Source of the DNA: DATNBT01 sp964579765
GTDB taxonomy: Bacteria > Acidobacteriota > Vicinamibacteria > Vicinamibacterales > CAVVIG01
Direction: 5' to 3'
DNA: 13,292 bases
Assembly: GCA_964579765.1 (NCBI GenBank)
Contig: CAZOIK010000397.1
Coordinates: 1 to 13,292, forward strand
Positions 1 through 6,679 of this stretch are shown here, piece after piece. Made by a program: the position numbers and the translations under genes. The number at the start of each line of letters is the position of its first letter. Position 1 is the first letter of the stretch. The notes beneath the pieces are model-generated. The model was not told where the DNA came from, did no database searches, and saw nothing but the letters and a program-made list of their open reading frames with translations.

Positions 1-1973
1 AGCAGATACGACTCCATGTTCGGGTTGACCATCTGGCCCGTCACGCGATCGAGAATCCGATCCTCGAACAGCGCGAAGTTGAGCGAGCCGATGATGCCGC
101 CGTGGATCTGGCTCTCGGCGGTCAGCCGGCTGACGATCAGCCCGCAGTCCTGCACCGTCAGGATGCGCTTCACCTTGACGATGCCTGTCTCGATGTCCAC
201 GTCAACCTCGGTGAACTGCACGCCGCTCGTGCCCGTGGACGACAGTCCGTCTTCCCACTCGCCGTCAACCGACACCGGCTCCGCGCCCAGGCGACGGCAC
301 GCGTCCTTCCACGTCATGCCCTTGGACGCATTGCCCTTGACGGAGACCCGGCCGCCTTCGGCAATCAGCGCATCGGCATCGACGCCGAGCGCCGGCGCGA
401 CGCGCGCGAACAGCTGATCGCGCGCCTTACCGGCCGCGATGCGAATCGCCGGGCTGATCGACGCCGCCGTCGTGCTGCCGCCCGACGCGCCGCACACCGG
501 GTAGATCGTGTCGCCGATTTCCGGCGTGACCGCACTCACCGGCAGGCCCAGCGTCTCGGCCGTCAGCATCGCGACGAGGGTGCGCGTGCCGGTGCCGAGA
601 TCCTGCGTGCCGACTTTCATCACGACGCTGCCGTCGGGCGCGATGTCGCAATGCGCGTGACCGCCGCGGCCGCCGCCGCCCCAGCGGTGCGCCGAGACGC
701 CGAAGCCGTTCTTGATTGGGCCGGGCCTCGGATCGCCGGTCGCGTGGCGCTTGTCCCAGCCGAACGCCTTCGCGCCCTGCCGGAAGTAGTCGCCCCACGC
801 CTGCGACAGCGTCGCTTCGGGCAGGTTCTTGACGCGGAACTCGACCGGATCCATGCGGACGCGATCGGCGAGTTCGTCCATCAGGATTTCCGTCAGGAAG
901 CAGCCCTGTGGATGACCGGGCGCCCGCATCGCGCGCTGCTGCCCGGCGTTGATGTAGACGTCGGTATGCGCGCGGCGCCGGTTCGGGAAGTTGTAGATGT
1001 ACGGCAGCGGGAAGTTCGACGTCGCGCCCGCGCCGCCCGTCCCCCAGCTCTGGCCGTCGAACGCCGTCAGCCTGCCGTCCGCGCTGACACCGGCGCGGAT
1101 CTTCGCGTATGCGGACGGACGGTTGCCGGTGTCGAGATGCTCCTCTTTCCGATCGAGGAACAGCTTCACGGGTTTCCCCGCCTGCTTCGCGAGTTGCGCG
1201 CAGATGAGGCCCTGCGCGTCGGGTCCGAACTTGCTGCCGAAGCCGCCGCCCATGTACTGCGTGATGACGCGGACGTTGGCGCTCGGAATCTTCAGGCCCT
1301 GCGCGAAGCCGTCTTTCGTCCCGTGCACGCCCTGCGTGGTCACCCACGCCGTGAGCTTGTCGCCGTCCCACTCGCAGACGCAGCCGTGCGTCTCCATGCA
1401 GACGTGCGTGATGACATGCGTCGAATACGTCTGCTCGACGATGTGCGCGGCCTGCTTGAAGCCCTGCTCGATGTCGCCGACTTCTTCGGTGTTGGCCTTG
1501 CGCGTGTTGCCGTTCATGAAGACGACGGGCGCGTCGCTCGCCATCGCCTGCTCGACGTTCGCGACGTGCTGCAGCACGTCGTACTGCACTTTCACCATTC
1601 GGGCGGCGTCTTCGGCGAGCTCCTCCGTGTCGGCCGCGACGGCGGCCACCGGATCGCCCTGATACATCACCTGCGCGCCCTGCTCCTTCCAGATCAAGGT
1701 CGCACGCACGCCCGGCGCGCGCTGCGCGCCGCTCAGGTCGATCGAGACGATGCGCGCGTGCGGATGCGGTGAGCGGACCATCTTGCCGTAGATCATCCCG
1801 GGCCGGTTCATGTCGAAGCTGTACTTCGCGCGGCCCGTGACCTTGTCGGGGCCGTCGAGGCGCTTGACGCGCGTGCTGAGCACGGCCGGCTTCGCGGGCC
1901 ATGCGTACTTCTTCGCGTCGGCGGTCGGTCCCGACGGGGCCGGCGGCGGCGCTCCCTGCTGTGCCCTAGCCAC
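1..1973 (-). CDS. Xanthine dehydrogenase-family molybdopterin-binding subunit (partial, C-terminus off the left edge)
   Basis: This is the large catalytic subunit of a molybdenum hydroxylase, the family that includes xanthine dehydrogenase, aldehyde oxidoreductases (YagR/PaoC) and isoquinoline oxidoreductase. Such enzymes hydroxylate aldehydes or N-heterocycles and pass electrons to the 2Fe-2S partner. About 657 residues are visible of a usual 700-780. Reading 1973 to 1 is one uninterrupted frame. Family motifs in order are GGGFGSKFG (about 242-250), MRAPGHPQG (about 349-357) and TQDLGTGT (about 456-463). Early on, the segment with VLSTRVKRLDGPDKVTGRAKY fits the usual N-terminus. The catalytic Glu near the C-terminus lies outside the window. 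The GTG start at 1973 overlaps the end of the 2Fe-2S gene by 8 bases, so translation is probably coupled. No export signal is seen here; it would be carried out folded with its Tat-bearing partner. The substrate cannot be read from the sequence. No FAD subunit is seen in the window; one could lie downstream. Confidence 0.93.
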   Translation of the reverse strand, partial: MARAQQGAPPPAPSGPTADAKKYAWPAKPAVLSTRVKRLDGPDKVTGRAKYSFDMNRPGMIYGKMVRSPHPHARIVSIDLSGAQRAPGVRATLIWKEQGAQVMYQGDPVAAVAADTEELAEDAARMVKVQYDVLQHVANVEQAMASDAPVVFMNGNTRKANTEEVGDIEQGFKQAAHIVEQTYSTHVITHVCMETHGCVCEWDGDKLTAWVTTQGVHGTKDGFAQGLKIPSANVRVITQYMGGGFGSKFGPDAQGLICAQLAKQAGKPVKLFLDRKEEHLDTGNRPSAYAKIRAGVSADGRLTAFDGQSWGTGGAGATSNFPLPYIYNFPNRRRAHTDVYINAGQQRAMRAPGHPQGCFLTEILMDELADRVRMDPVEFRVKNLPEATLSQAWGDYFRQGAKAFGWDKRHATGDPRPGPIKNGFGVSAHRWGGGGRGGHAHCDIAPDGSVVMKVGTQDLGTGTRTLVAMLTAETLGLPVSAVTPEIGDTIYPVCGASGGSTTAASISPAIRIAAGKARDQLFARVAPALGVDADALIAEGGRVSVKGNASKGMTWKDACRRLGAEPVSVDGEWEDGLSSTGTSGVQFTEVDVDIETGIVKVKRILTVQDCGLIVSRLTAESQIHGGIIGSLNFALFEDRILDRVTGQMVNPNMESYL

Positions 1974-2607
1974 GAGCCACCCCCTTCGTCGCCAGCTGAC
2001 CGCTCGCCGTCATCGCGGCTTCCATGACGCGGACGAACGTGCCGCAGCGGCAGATGTTGCCGTCGAGCCCCTTCTTCACCTGATCGGCCGTCGGCTTCGG
2101 ATGCTTCTCGAGCAGCGCGACGGTCGCCATCACGAAGCCAGGCGTGCAGAAGCCGCACATGAGCCCGTCGCGATCGCAGAAGGCCTGCTGTACTGGATGC
2201 AGTTTGCTGCCCTCGGCGAGGCCGTCCACGGTCCGGATCTGCTTGCCGACCGCTTCAATCGCGAGCGTCGAGCAGGAGTACGCCGTCTTCCCGTCGATGA
2301 TCATCGTGCAGGCGCCGCACACGCCGCGATCGCAGCCCTTCTTGTTGCCGGTGATGTCGGCGCGGTTGCGGATGGCGTTGAGCAGCGTGACGCGCGGCTC
2401 GACGCGGAGCGCGACGCGCTTGCCGTTCACCATCAGCTCGATCGGCACCTCGCCGGGACCGACAATCGCCGGACCGGTCTGCGCTTCGGCGACAGCTGCG
2501 CCCGCCACGCTGGCCGCGAGCGGCGCGACACCGGTGGCTTTCAGGAACCGCCGCCGGCCCTGATCGATCGCCTCGGGTTTCCTGGGATCGTTCGTCTTCT
2601 GAGCCAT
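1966..2607 (-). CDS. Tat-exported 2Fe-2S subunit of a molybdenum hydroxylase
   Basis: This is the small electron-transfer subunit that carries two 2Fe-2S clusters between the molybdenum centre and the acceptor. With the ATG at 2607 it has 213 residues. A twin-arginine signal, RRRFLKATG, starts near residue 18 and is followed by an Ala-rich segment ending around AEAQ. The plant-ferredoxin cluster Cys are 92, 97, 100 and 112 (spacing x4, x2, x11). The second cluster Cys are 151, 154, 186 and 188, in CGFC and CRC. Both sets are complete and have family-typical spacing. The start at 2607 is preferred because GAGGG lies 7 bases upstream; a TTG at 2625 is possible but lacks such a site. The gene is followed in operon by the molybdopterin subunit. 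Resemblance is to PaoA (YagT)- or isoquinoline-oxidoreductase-type small subunits, implying a periplasmic enzyme. The gene order without an intervening FAD gene resembles the two-subunit type. Confidence 0.95.
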   Translation of the reverse strand: MAQKTNDPRKPEAIDQGRRRFLKATGVAPLAASVAGAAVAEAQTGPAIVGPGEVPIELMVNGKRVALRVEPRVTLLNAIRNRADITGNKKGCDRGVCGACTMIIDGKTAYSCSTLAIEAVGKQIRTVDGLAEGSKLHPVQQAFCDRDGLMCGFCTPGFVMATVALLEKHPKPTADQVKKGLDGNICRCGTFVRVMEAAMTASGQLATKGVARG

Positions 2608-2614
2608 GACAAAA

Positions 2615-2619
2615 CCCTC
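2615..2619 (-). promoter_or_regulatory. Ribosome binding site of the 2Fe-2S subunit gene
   Basis: GAGGG on the minus strand, 7 bases before the ATG at 2607. It decides this start over the in-frame TTG at 2625. Confidence 0.7.
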
Positions 2620-2646
2620 AGACAAAGGGAGACGTGAGACCGCGAA

Positions 2647-2652
2647 AGTATA
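2647..2652 (-). promoter_or_regulatory. Possible -10 box of the molybdenum hydroxylase operon
   Basis: TATACT on the minus strand in the 69-base gap upstream of the 2Fe-2S gene, about 40 bases before its ATG. This leaves room for a leader with the GAGGG site. No good -35 is seen at the usual distance. The upstream barrel gene is on the same strand, so read-through from it is also possible. Confidence 0.4.
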
Positions 2653-2676
2653 CCGCTCCGGGCGCGAGTTGCGGCG

Positions 2677-3330
2677 CTAGAACTGCCAGCGGACGCCGAC
2701 GCGCGGCCGCAACATGACGCCGCTGACGTCGCGGAGGCTGAACATCGTGGCATGGACGGCCGCGACGAGCGACAGCCGCCCGGCCACCGCCATCGCCGCA
2801 TCGATCCCGATGGTCGGCGCCGCGCCGTAATCGATGAGTTCCTGCGGTCGCGGGATGAGGGACGCCGGCGTGCCCTCGGGAGCCATGGTGTCGAACCGGC
2901 GCTGCAGCCGCGCGAGGCTCAAGCCGGCGAGATAGCCGAACTGCACGCGCCCGCGCGGCAACGGGCGATAGCGGACGAGCGCCGCGACGCTCATCGCGCG
3001 ATTCTTCGTGCGCGATTCGAGCGTGATGATCTGCCGCCGAACGGTCACGGACGTCGACTCGGACGTCGACGTGAACCGCGGGACGTCGACACCCAGCTCG
3101 ACGTCCCACCGCGCGCCAAGCGACGAGCCCACCGCCACGCTGCCGCCAACGCCCTGGCCGTCGAGCGTGTTGGTGGTGGGATCGCCGGAGAACCACTTGA
3201 AGTCTCCGAGCACGCCGACGCTGACGTACGGCGTCTGCCGCGATTGCGCAGCCGCGAATGTCGAATGCGCGATGAGCAGGATCGCCGCGACACCAGCACA
3301 CGCCCACGCGCGTCGTCGCCGGATCATCAT
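2677..3330 (-). CDS. Predicted outer-membrane beta-barrel protein
   Basis: A 217-residue protein starting MMIRRRR, with a basic N-terminus, a hydrophobic stretch (AWACAGVAAILLIAHSTFA) and a likely signal-peptidase site near FAAAQS. The mature part has alternating polar/hydrophobic strands typical of a small beta-barrel, for example YVSVGVLGDFKWF, WDVELGVDVPRF, RVQFGYLAGLSLARL and LSLVAAVHATMFSL. It ends in VGVRWQF, with a terminal Phe as expected for recognition by the BAM complex. Length fits eight-stranded barrels of the OmpA-N/OmpW size class, but no specific family is recognised. The in-frame TTG at 3387 would add a non-signal-like extension, so ATG 3330 is preferred (ATG 3327 is equally possible). 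It lies upstream of the molybdenum hydroxylase genes on the same strand and is divergent from the GH36 gene. The function (porin, adhesin or structural) is unknown. Confidence 0.75.
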   Translation of the reverse strand: MMIRRRRAWACAGVAAILLIAHSTFAAAQSRQTPYVSVGVLGDFKWFSGDPTTNTLDGQGVGGSVAVGSSLGARWDVELGVDVPRFTSTSESTSVTVRRQIITLESRTKNRAMSVAALVRYRPLPRGRVQFGYLAGLSLARLQRRFDTMAPEGTPASLIPRPQELIDYGAAPTIGIDAAMAVAGRLSLVAAVHATMFSLRDVSGVMLRPRVGVRWQF

Positions 3331-3334
3331 CTGG

Positions 3335-3363
3335 CTGACATCTCGCAACTCGGCCCCTATACT
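3335..3363 (+). promoter_or_regulatory. Near-consensus sigma70-type promoter of the GH36-GT4 operon
   Basis: CTGACA at 3335-3340, a 17-base spacer and TATACT at 3358-3363. Five of six positions match the -35 consensus and the -10 is strong. Transcription would begin near 3370, only about 6 bases before the ATG at 3376. Confidence 0.7.
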
Positions 3364-3387
3364 TCTCTCGAAACCATGGGATGTCAA
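3356..3387 (-). promoter_or_regulatory. Possible divergent promoter of the beta-barrel gene
   Basis: On the minus strand TTGACA (3387-3382) is a perfect -35, and TATAGG (3361-3356) is the best -10. The spacer is 20 bases, longer than optimal. Its TATA (3358-3361) is the same TATA used by the opposing plus-strand promoter. Confidence 0.35.
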
Positions 3388-5568
3388 TCGTTGCTGCTCA
3401 CAGCACCCGGCCGCGTGCTGCGCCGGACGATCGCGGCGGCCGGCGCGATTGTGTTCTTGCTGTGTGCCGGCAGCCCCTCCCGGCTTCGAGCCAGCGGCGC
3501 CGGCGGCGCCTTCGTGGCGTCGGATGCCGCCGGCGGCATGTGGACCATCGGCAACGACGACATCCTCGTCAGGTTCCGGCTCACCGCCGCGGCGGGCCTC
3601 ACGCTCGACGAGATCCGCAGCCCGAAAACCGGCCGCACGCTCAGTGCGACGCCGGGCGCCGACAACACGGTCACGGTCAACGGCACCACGTCACAGCTCG
3701 GCGCGTCCGCGTCGGGCTGGACGCTCGAGAGCGCGGATGCGTCCGAGACCAACGGCGGCGTCCTGCTCGCCCTCGCCTTCCGCTCGGCGAAATCGCCGGT
3801 GACCGTCGTGCGATCCTACGCCTGCTATCCGGGCTCTCCGACCATCGAAATGTGGACGACGTTCCGCGCCGTGGGCTCGGCTAGCGTGACGGTGTCGCAG
3901 CTGAGCGTGTGGACGGTCACCGCGTTCGCGAGCGCCCTCCACTACACGACCGGCCTTCGGCAGGACGCCGCCGGGGCGCCGGTGGACGACGCGTTCACGG
4001 TCGTGACCGATCCGGTCAGCTCCGGCAACGCTCTGGCGCTCGTCGCGCGCAATCGATCGACCTCCGAATATCTGCCGATGATTTCGGCCGACTCGCAGAA
4101 CGACGAGTTCTTCGGCGGCTTGTTGTGGTCAGGCGCGTGGCAGATCGTCGCGACACGGCTCGGCGGCGCAGTTCGCGTCGACGCCGGCCTGCCCACGGTC
4201 AGCCGCACGGTCGATGCCGCAAATCCACTCGAGACGCCACATGGATTTTTCGGCGTCACCGCCGGCGGGAGCGGCGACGTCGCGTCAGCGCTCAGGGCAT
4301 TCGTGATCCAGGGCGTGCGTCAGGGACGCGGCTTCACACCGCGTGTCACCTACAACACCTGGTTCGCGTACGGCACCGACATCGACGAACAGTCGATGAT
4401 GAACGAGATGACGCTGGCCTCCGTGATGGGCGTCGAACTGTTCGTCGTCGACGCCGGCTGGTATGTCGGCGCCGGTCACGGCACGGACTTCACGTCGGGG
4501 CTCGGATCGTGGGAGGTCGATCCCGCGCGTTTTCCGAACGGCCTCGGCGCGCTTCGCGCGTACGCGCACTCGCTCGGCTTGCAATTCGGGCTGTGGGTCG
4601 AGCCCGAGCGCGTCGACCTGTCGACGGTCGGCAAGCCGGGCCTGGCTCGCGAGGAGTGGCTGGCAAAGAACAACGGGAGCTATCAGGCGACCGGCAGCGC
4701 GCAAATCTGCCTGGCCAGCCCCGCGGCGCGGCAGTGGGTGCTCGACCAGCTGACCCGGTTGCTCGACGACGTGCAGCCCGACTACCTGAAGTGGGACAAC
4801 AACCTGTGGGTGAACTGCAACCGATCGGGGCATGGACATTCTACGACCGACGGCAACTTCGCCCACGTCACCGCGCTGTACGACGTGCTGGCGACGCTGC
4901 GGGCACGCTATCCTCGGATGCAGATCGAAAACTGCTCGCAAGGCGGCAACCGCCTCGACTTCGGCATGCTGCGCTACTCGGATACCGCGTGGATGGACGA
5001 CCGCACCTCGCCCGCCGCGCACGTGCGCCACAACCTCGAGGGGGCGATGACGTTTTTCCCGCCGCAATACCTTCTGTCCTTCGTCATCGAGGACAGCGGC
5101 GAGCCGCTCGTCAACGCACCGGATCTCCAGCTGTACATGTCCAGCCGGATGCCGGGCATTCTCGGCCTCACCTATCGCGCCGTGGATCTCAGCCAGCGCG
5201 ACCGGGACGCCATCGCGGCGCAGATTGCGACGTACAAGACCCTCCGCGCGGTCCTGGAGAATTCGAGCGGGAGATTGCTGACCGACCAGGTGACGGGTGC
5301 CGGCGACGCGCCGCCATGGGACGGCGTGCAGCAGCTGGCGGCGGACTCAGGCGATGCCGCGCTCTATGCCTTCCAGAACGATCCGTCCGTGCCTCGCGTG
5401 TCGCTGCAGCCTCAGGGACTGGAGAGCGCTGCCACGTACACCGTCAGCACGCCGGATGGTACGCTCGTCGGCGCCGCCACGGGAGCCGAGCTGATGGCTG
5501 ACGGCGTCGAGGTCGATGCCTCGCCTGAATCGGCGGCGCATGTGTTCCTCCTGAAGAAAGGCCGGTAA
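3376..5568 (+). CDS. Secreted GH36-family alpha-galactosidase-like glycoside hydrolase
   Basis: A 730-residue protein of the usual GH36 size, with an N-terminal beta-sandwich, a catalytic (beta/alpha)8 barrel and a C-terminal beta domain. Barrel landmarks are NTWFAYGTDIDE (327-338), FVVDAGWY (356-363), GLWVEPERV (405-413), YLKWDNN with the predicted nucleophile Asp474, ENCSQGGNRLDFG (518-530) and WMDDRTS (539-545). By alignment to the GH36 motif SDxTD, Asp542 is the predicted acid/base. The N-terminus (residues about 1-40: basic segment, then IAAAGAIVFLLCAGSP) looks like a signal peptide, so the enzyme is probably periplasmic or surface exposed. Family chemistry is retaining hydrolysis of alpha-galactosides; other specificities exist in GH36. 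ATG 3376 is chosen because it directly follows the promoter and opens the signal peptide; the frame is open further upstream, but that part lies antisense in the barrel gene. A GT4 gene follows by 18 bases. Confidence 0.88.
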   Translation: MGCQSLLLTAPGRVLRRTIAAAGAIVFLLCAGSPSRLRASGAGGAFVASDAAGGMWTIGNDDILVRFRLTAAAGLTLDEIRSPKTGRTLSATPGADNTVTVNGTTSQLGASASGWTLESADASETNGGVLLALAFRSAKSPVTVVRSYACYPGSPTIEMWTTFRAVGSASVTVSQLSVWTVTAFASALHYTTGLRQDAAGAPVDDAFTVVTDPVSSGNALALVARNRSTSEYLPMISADSQNDEFFGGLLWSGAWQIVATRLGGAVRVDAGLPTVSRTVDAANPLETPHGFFGVTAGGSGDVASALRAFVIQGVRQGRGFTPRVTYNTWFAYGTDIDEQSMMNEMTLASVMGVELFVVDAGWYVGAGHGTDFTSGLGSWEVDPARFPNGLGALRAYAHSLGLQFGLWVEPERVDLSTVGKPGLAREEWLAKNNGSYQATGSAQICLASPAARQWVLDQLTRLLDDVQPDYLKWDNNLWVNCNRSGHGHSTTDGNFAHVTALYDVLATLRARYPRMQIENCSQGGNRLDFGMLRYSDTAWMDDRTSPAAHVRHNLEGAMTFFPPQYLLSFVIEDSGEPLVNAPDLQLYMSSRMPGILGLTYRAVDLSQRDRDAIAAQIATYKTLRAVLENSSGRLLTDQVTGAGDAPPWDGVQQLAADSGDAALYAFQNDPSVPRVSLQPQGLESAATYTVSTPDGTLVGAATGAELMADGVEVDASPESAAHVFLLKKGR

Positions 5569-5586
5569 CCGGTCCGAACGGCAGTC

Positions 5587-6624
5587 ATGGCTCGCATTGT
5601 CGTCGCCACATCGCATCCGCCGTTCGCAGAGGGAGGCCACCTGGTCGTCGCCAGGGCTCTTGTCACCGCGCTGAACGAGTACGGGCACCAGGCCGGCCTC
5701 ATCACGACGCCGCAGAATCGGTTCGGCCGTCAGCTTTCCGCGTACGGCGCGACCCGGCTGACCGACGTCGGTCTCACCTGCGACGACCGTCCGGTCGATC
5801 AGCTCATCAGCCTGCGCTATCCGAGCTACGCGCTGCGCCATCGCGTGCACACGCCGTGGCTGAACCACCGGATGCGCGAGTACTACGATCTCTGGGAGCA
5901 GACGATCGCACGGCTCTCGACGACCGCGCGTCTGAAGGAACAGATGCGCCGCCGTCTGATCCACGCGGTGGATGGGCGCCTGCTCGCACGCGTCACCAGG
6001 CTGTATGCGCAGTCTCAGACGATCCAGGCCAGGCTGGCGCACAGCGGCCTGGCCTCCGAGGTGATCTATCCGCCGGCGCCGCACCGGCCGTACGCCTGCG
6101 AGGGATACGGCGACTGCCTCTTCGCCGTCTCGCGGCTCACCCCGCACAAACGCGTCGATCTGCTGATACGGGCGCTGGCCGAGCCGGCGGCGTGCGGCGT
6201 CCGCTGCACGATCGCGGGCGACGGAGGCGAGCTGCCCAACCTGCGCCGGCTTGCGGCGGAGCTCGGCGTCGATAGGCGCGTCGAATTTCTCGGCCGCATT
6301 GACGACGCGATGCTCGTCAGGCGCCTGGCGACCTGCCGGGCCGTGTGCTTCACGCCGTACAACGAAGACTACGGGCTCGTCACGGTGGAGGCCTTCGCGT
6401 CGCGCAAGGCCGTGATCACCTGCACCGACAGCGGCGGACCGACCGAGCTCGTGGAGCACGGCGTGCAAGGTCTGGTGAGCGATCCCAACCCGCCGGCGCT
6501 GGCACGGGCGATACGCGCGTTGATGGAGGATCGCCGGCGCGCAGAGGCGATGGGCGACGCCGCGTTCCGCAAAGGCGCGACGATCTCGTGGCCGTCGACC
6601 GTCGAACGACTGGTCCTCGTTTAG
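5587..6624 (+). CDS. Glycosyltransferase family 4 (GT-B fold)
   Basis: A 345-residue retaining glycosyltransferase that should transfer a sugar from a nucleotide donor onto a lipid-linked or polysaccharide acceptor in the cytoplasm. The N-terminal Rossmann domain holds SHPPFAEGGHLVVARAL (about 9-25), the usual acceptor-side glycine-rich loop. The C-terminal donor domain has RLTPHKRVDLLIRAL (183-197, with the conserved basic pair), IAGDGGEL (209-216), FLGRID, and the E-x7-E motif with Glu260 and Glu268 in NEDYGLVTVEAF, followed by DSGGPTELV. No signal peptide or membrane segment is evident. It starts 18 bases after the GH36 stop with no strong ribosome site and is likely cotranscribed. The pairing of a secreted galactosidase-like enzyme with a GT4 enzyme hints at glycan assembly or remodelling, but donor and acceptor are unknown. 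Confidence 0.9.
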   Translation: MARIVVATSHPPFAEGGHLVVARALVTALNEYGHQAGLITTPQNRFGRQLSAYGATRLTDVGLTCDDRPVDQLISLRYPSYALRHRVHTPWLNHRMREYYDLWEQTIARLSTTARLKEQMRRRLIHAVDGRLLARVTRLYAQSQTIQARLAHSGLASEVIYPPAPHRPYACEGYGDCLFAVSRLTPHKRVDLLIRALAEPAACGVRCTIAGDGGELPNLRRLAAELGVDRRVEFLGRIDDAMLVRRLATCRAVCFTPYNEDYGLVTVEAFASRKAVITCTDSGGPTELVEHGVQGLVSDPNPPALARAIRALMEDRRRAEAMGDAAFRKGATISWPSTVERLVLV

Positions 6625-6629
6625 CCTCT

Positions 6630-6652
6630 GCGGACCTTCACGCCGGTCTCGC
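6630..6652. terminator. Weak stem-loop between convergent genes, possible terminator
   Basis: The 55-base gap between the convergent GT4 and GT76 genes contains a bulged stem: GCGGACC pairs with GGTC-T-CGC around an 8-base loop. There is no T-tract on either side, so intrinsic termination is doubtful. Nothing else is seen in the gap. Confidence 0.2.
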
Positions 6653-6679
6653 CGTCTGCCCGCGGAAGCGAAACACGCG

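Noticed and set aside
102..1772. A 556-codon plus-strand open frame
   Set aside because: It is antisense to the molybdopterin subunit, whose frame shows clear family motifs. Its product is Arg/Asp-rich without recognisable domains.
427..1902. A 491-codon minus-strand open frame
   Set aside because: It is the wrong frame of the molybdopterin subunit gene; the true frame is codon-shifted and runs from 1973 off the edge.
2752..3375. Upstream extension of the GH36 reading frame
   Set aside because: The extension is antisense to the barrel gene and lies upstream of the promoter. A signal peptide begins at 3376.
3328..3387. TTG 3387 as start of the barrel protein
   Set aside because: It would place a polar 19-residue stretch before the signal peptide and lies inside the presumed -35; ATG 3330 fits better.
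5562..5572. Short palindrome CCGGT-A-ACCGG over the GH36 stop codon
   Set aside because: A one-base centre cannot form a hairpin, and an 11-base palindrome in GC-rich DNA is likely by chance.
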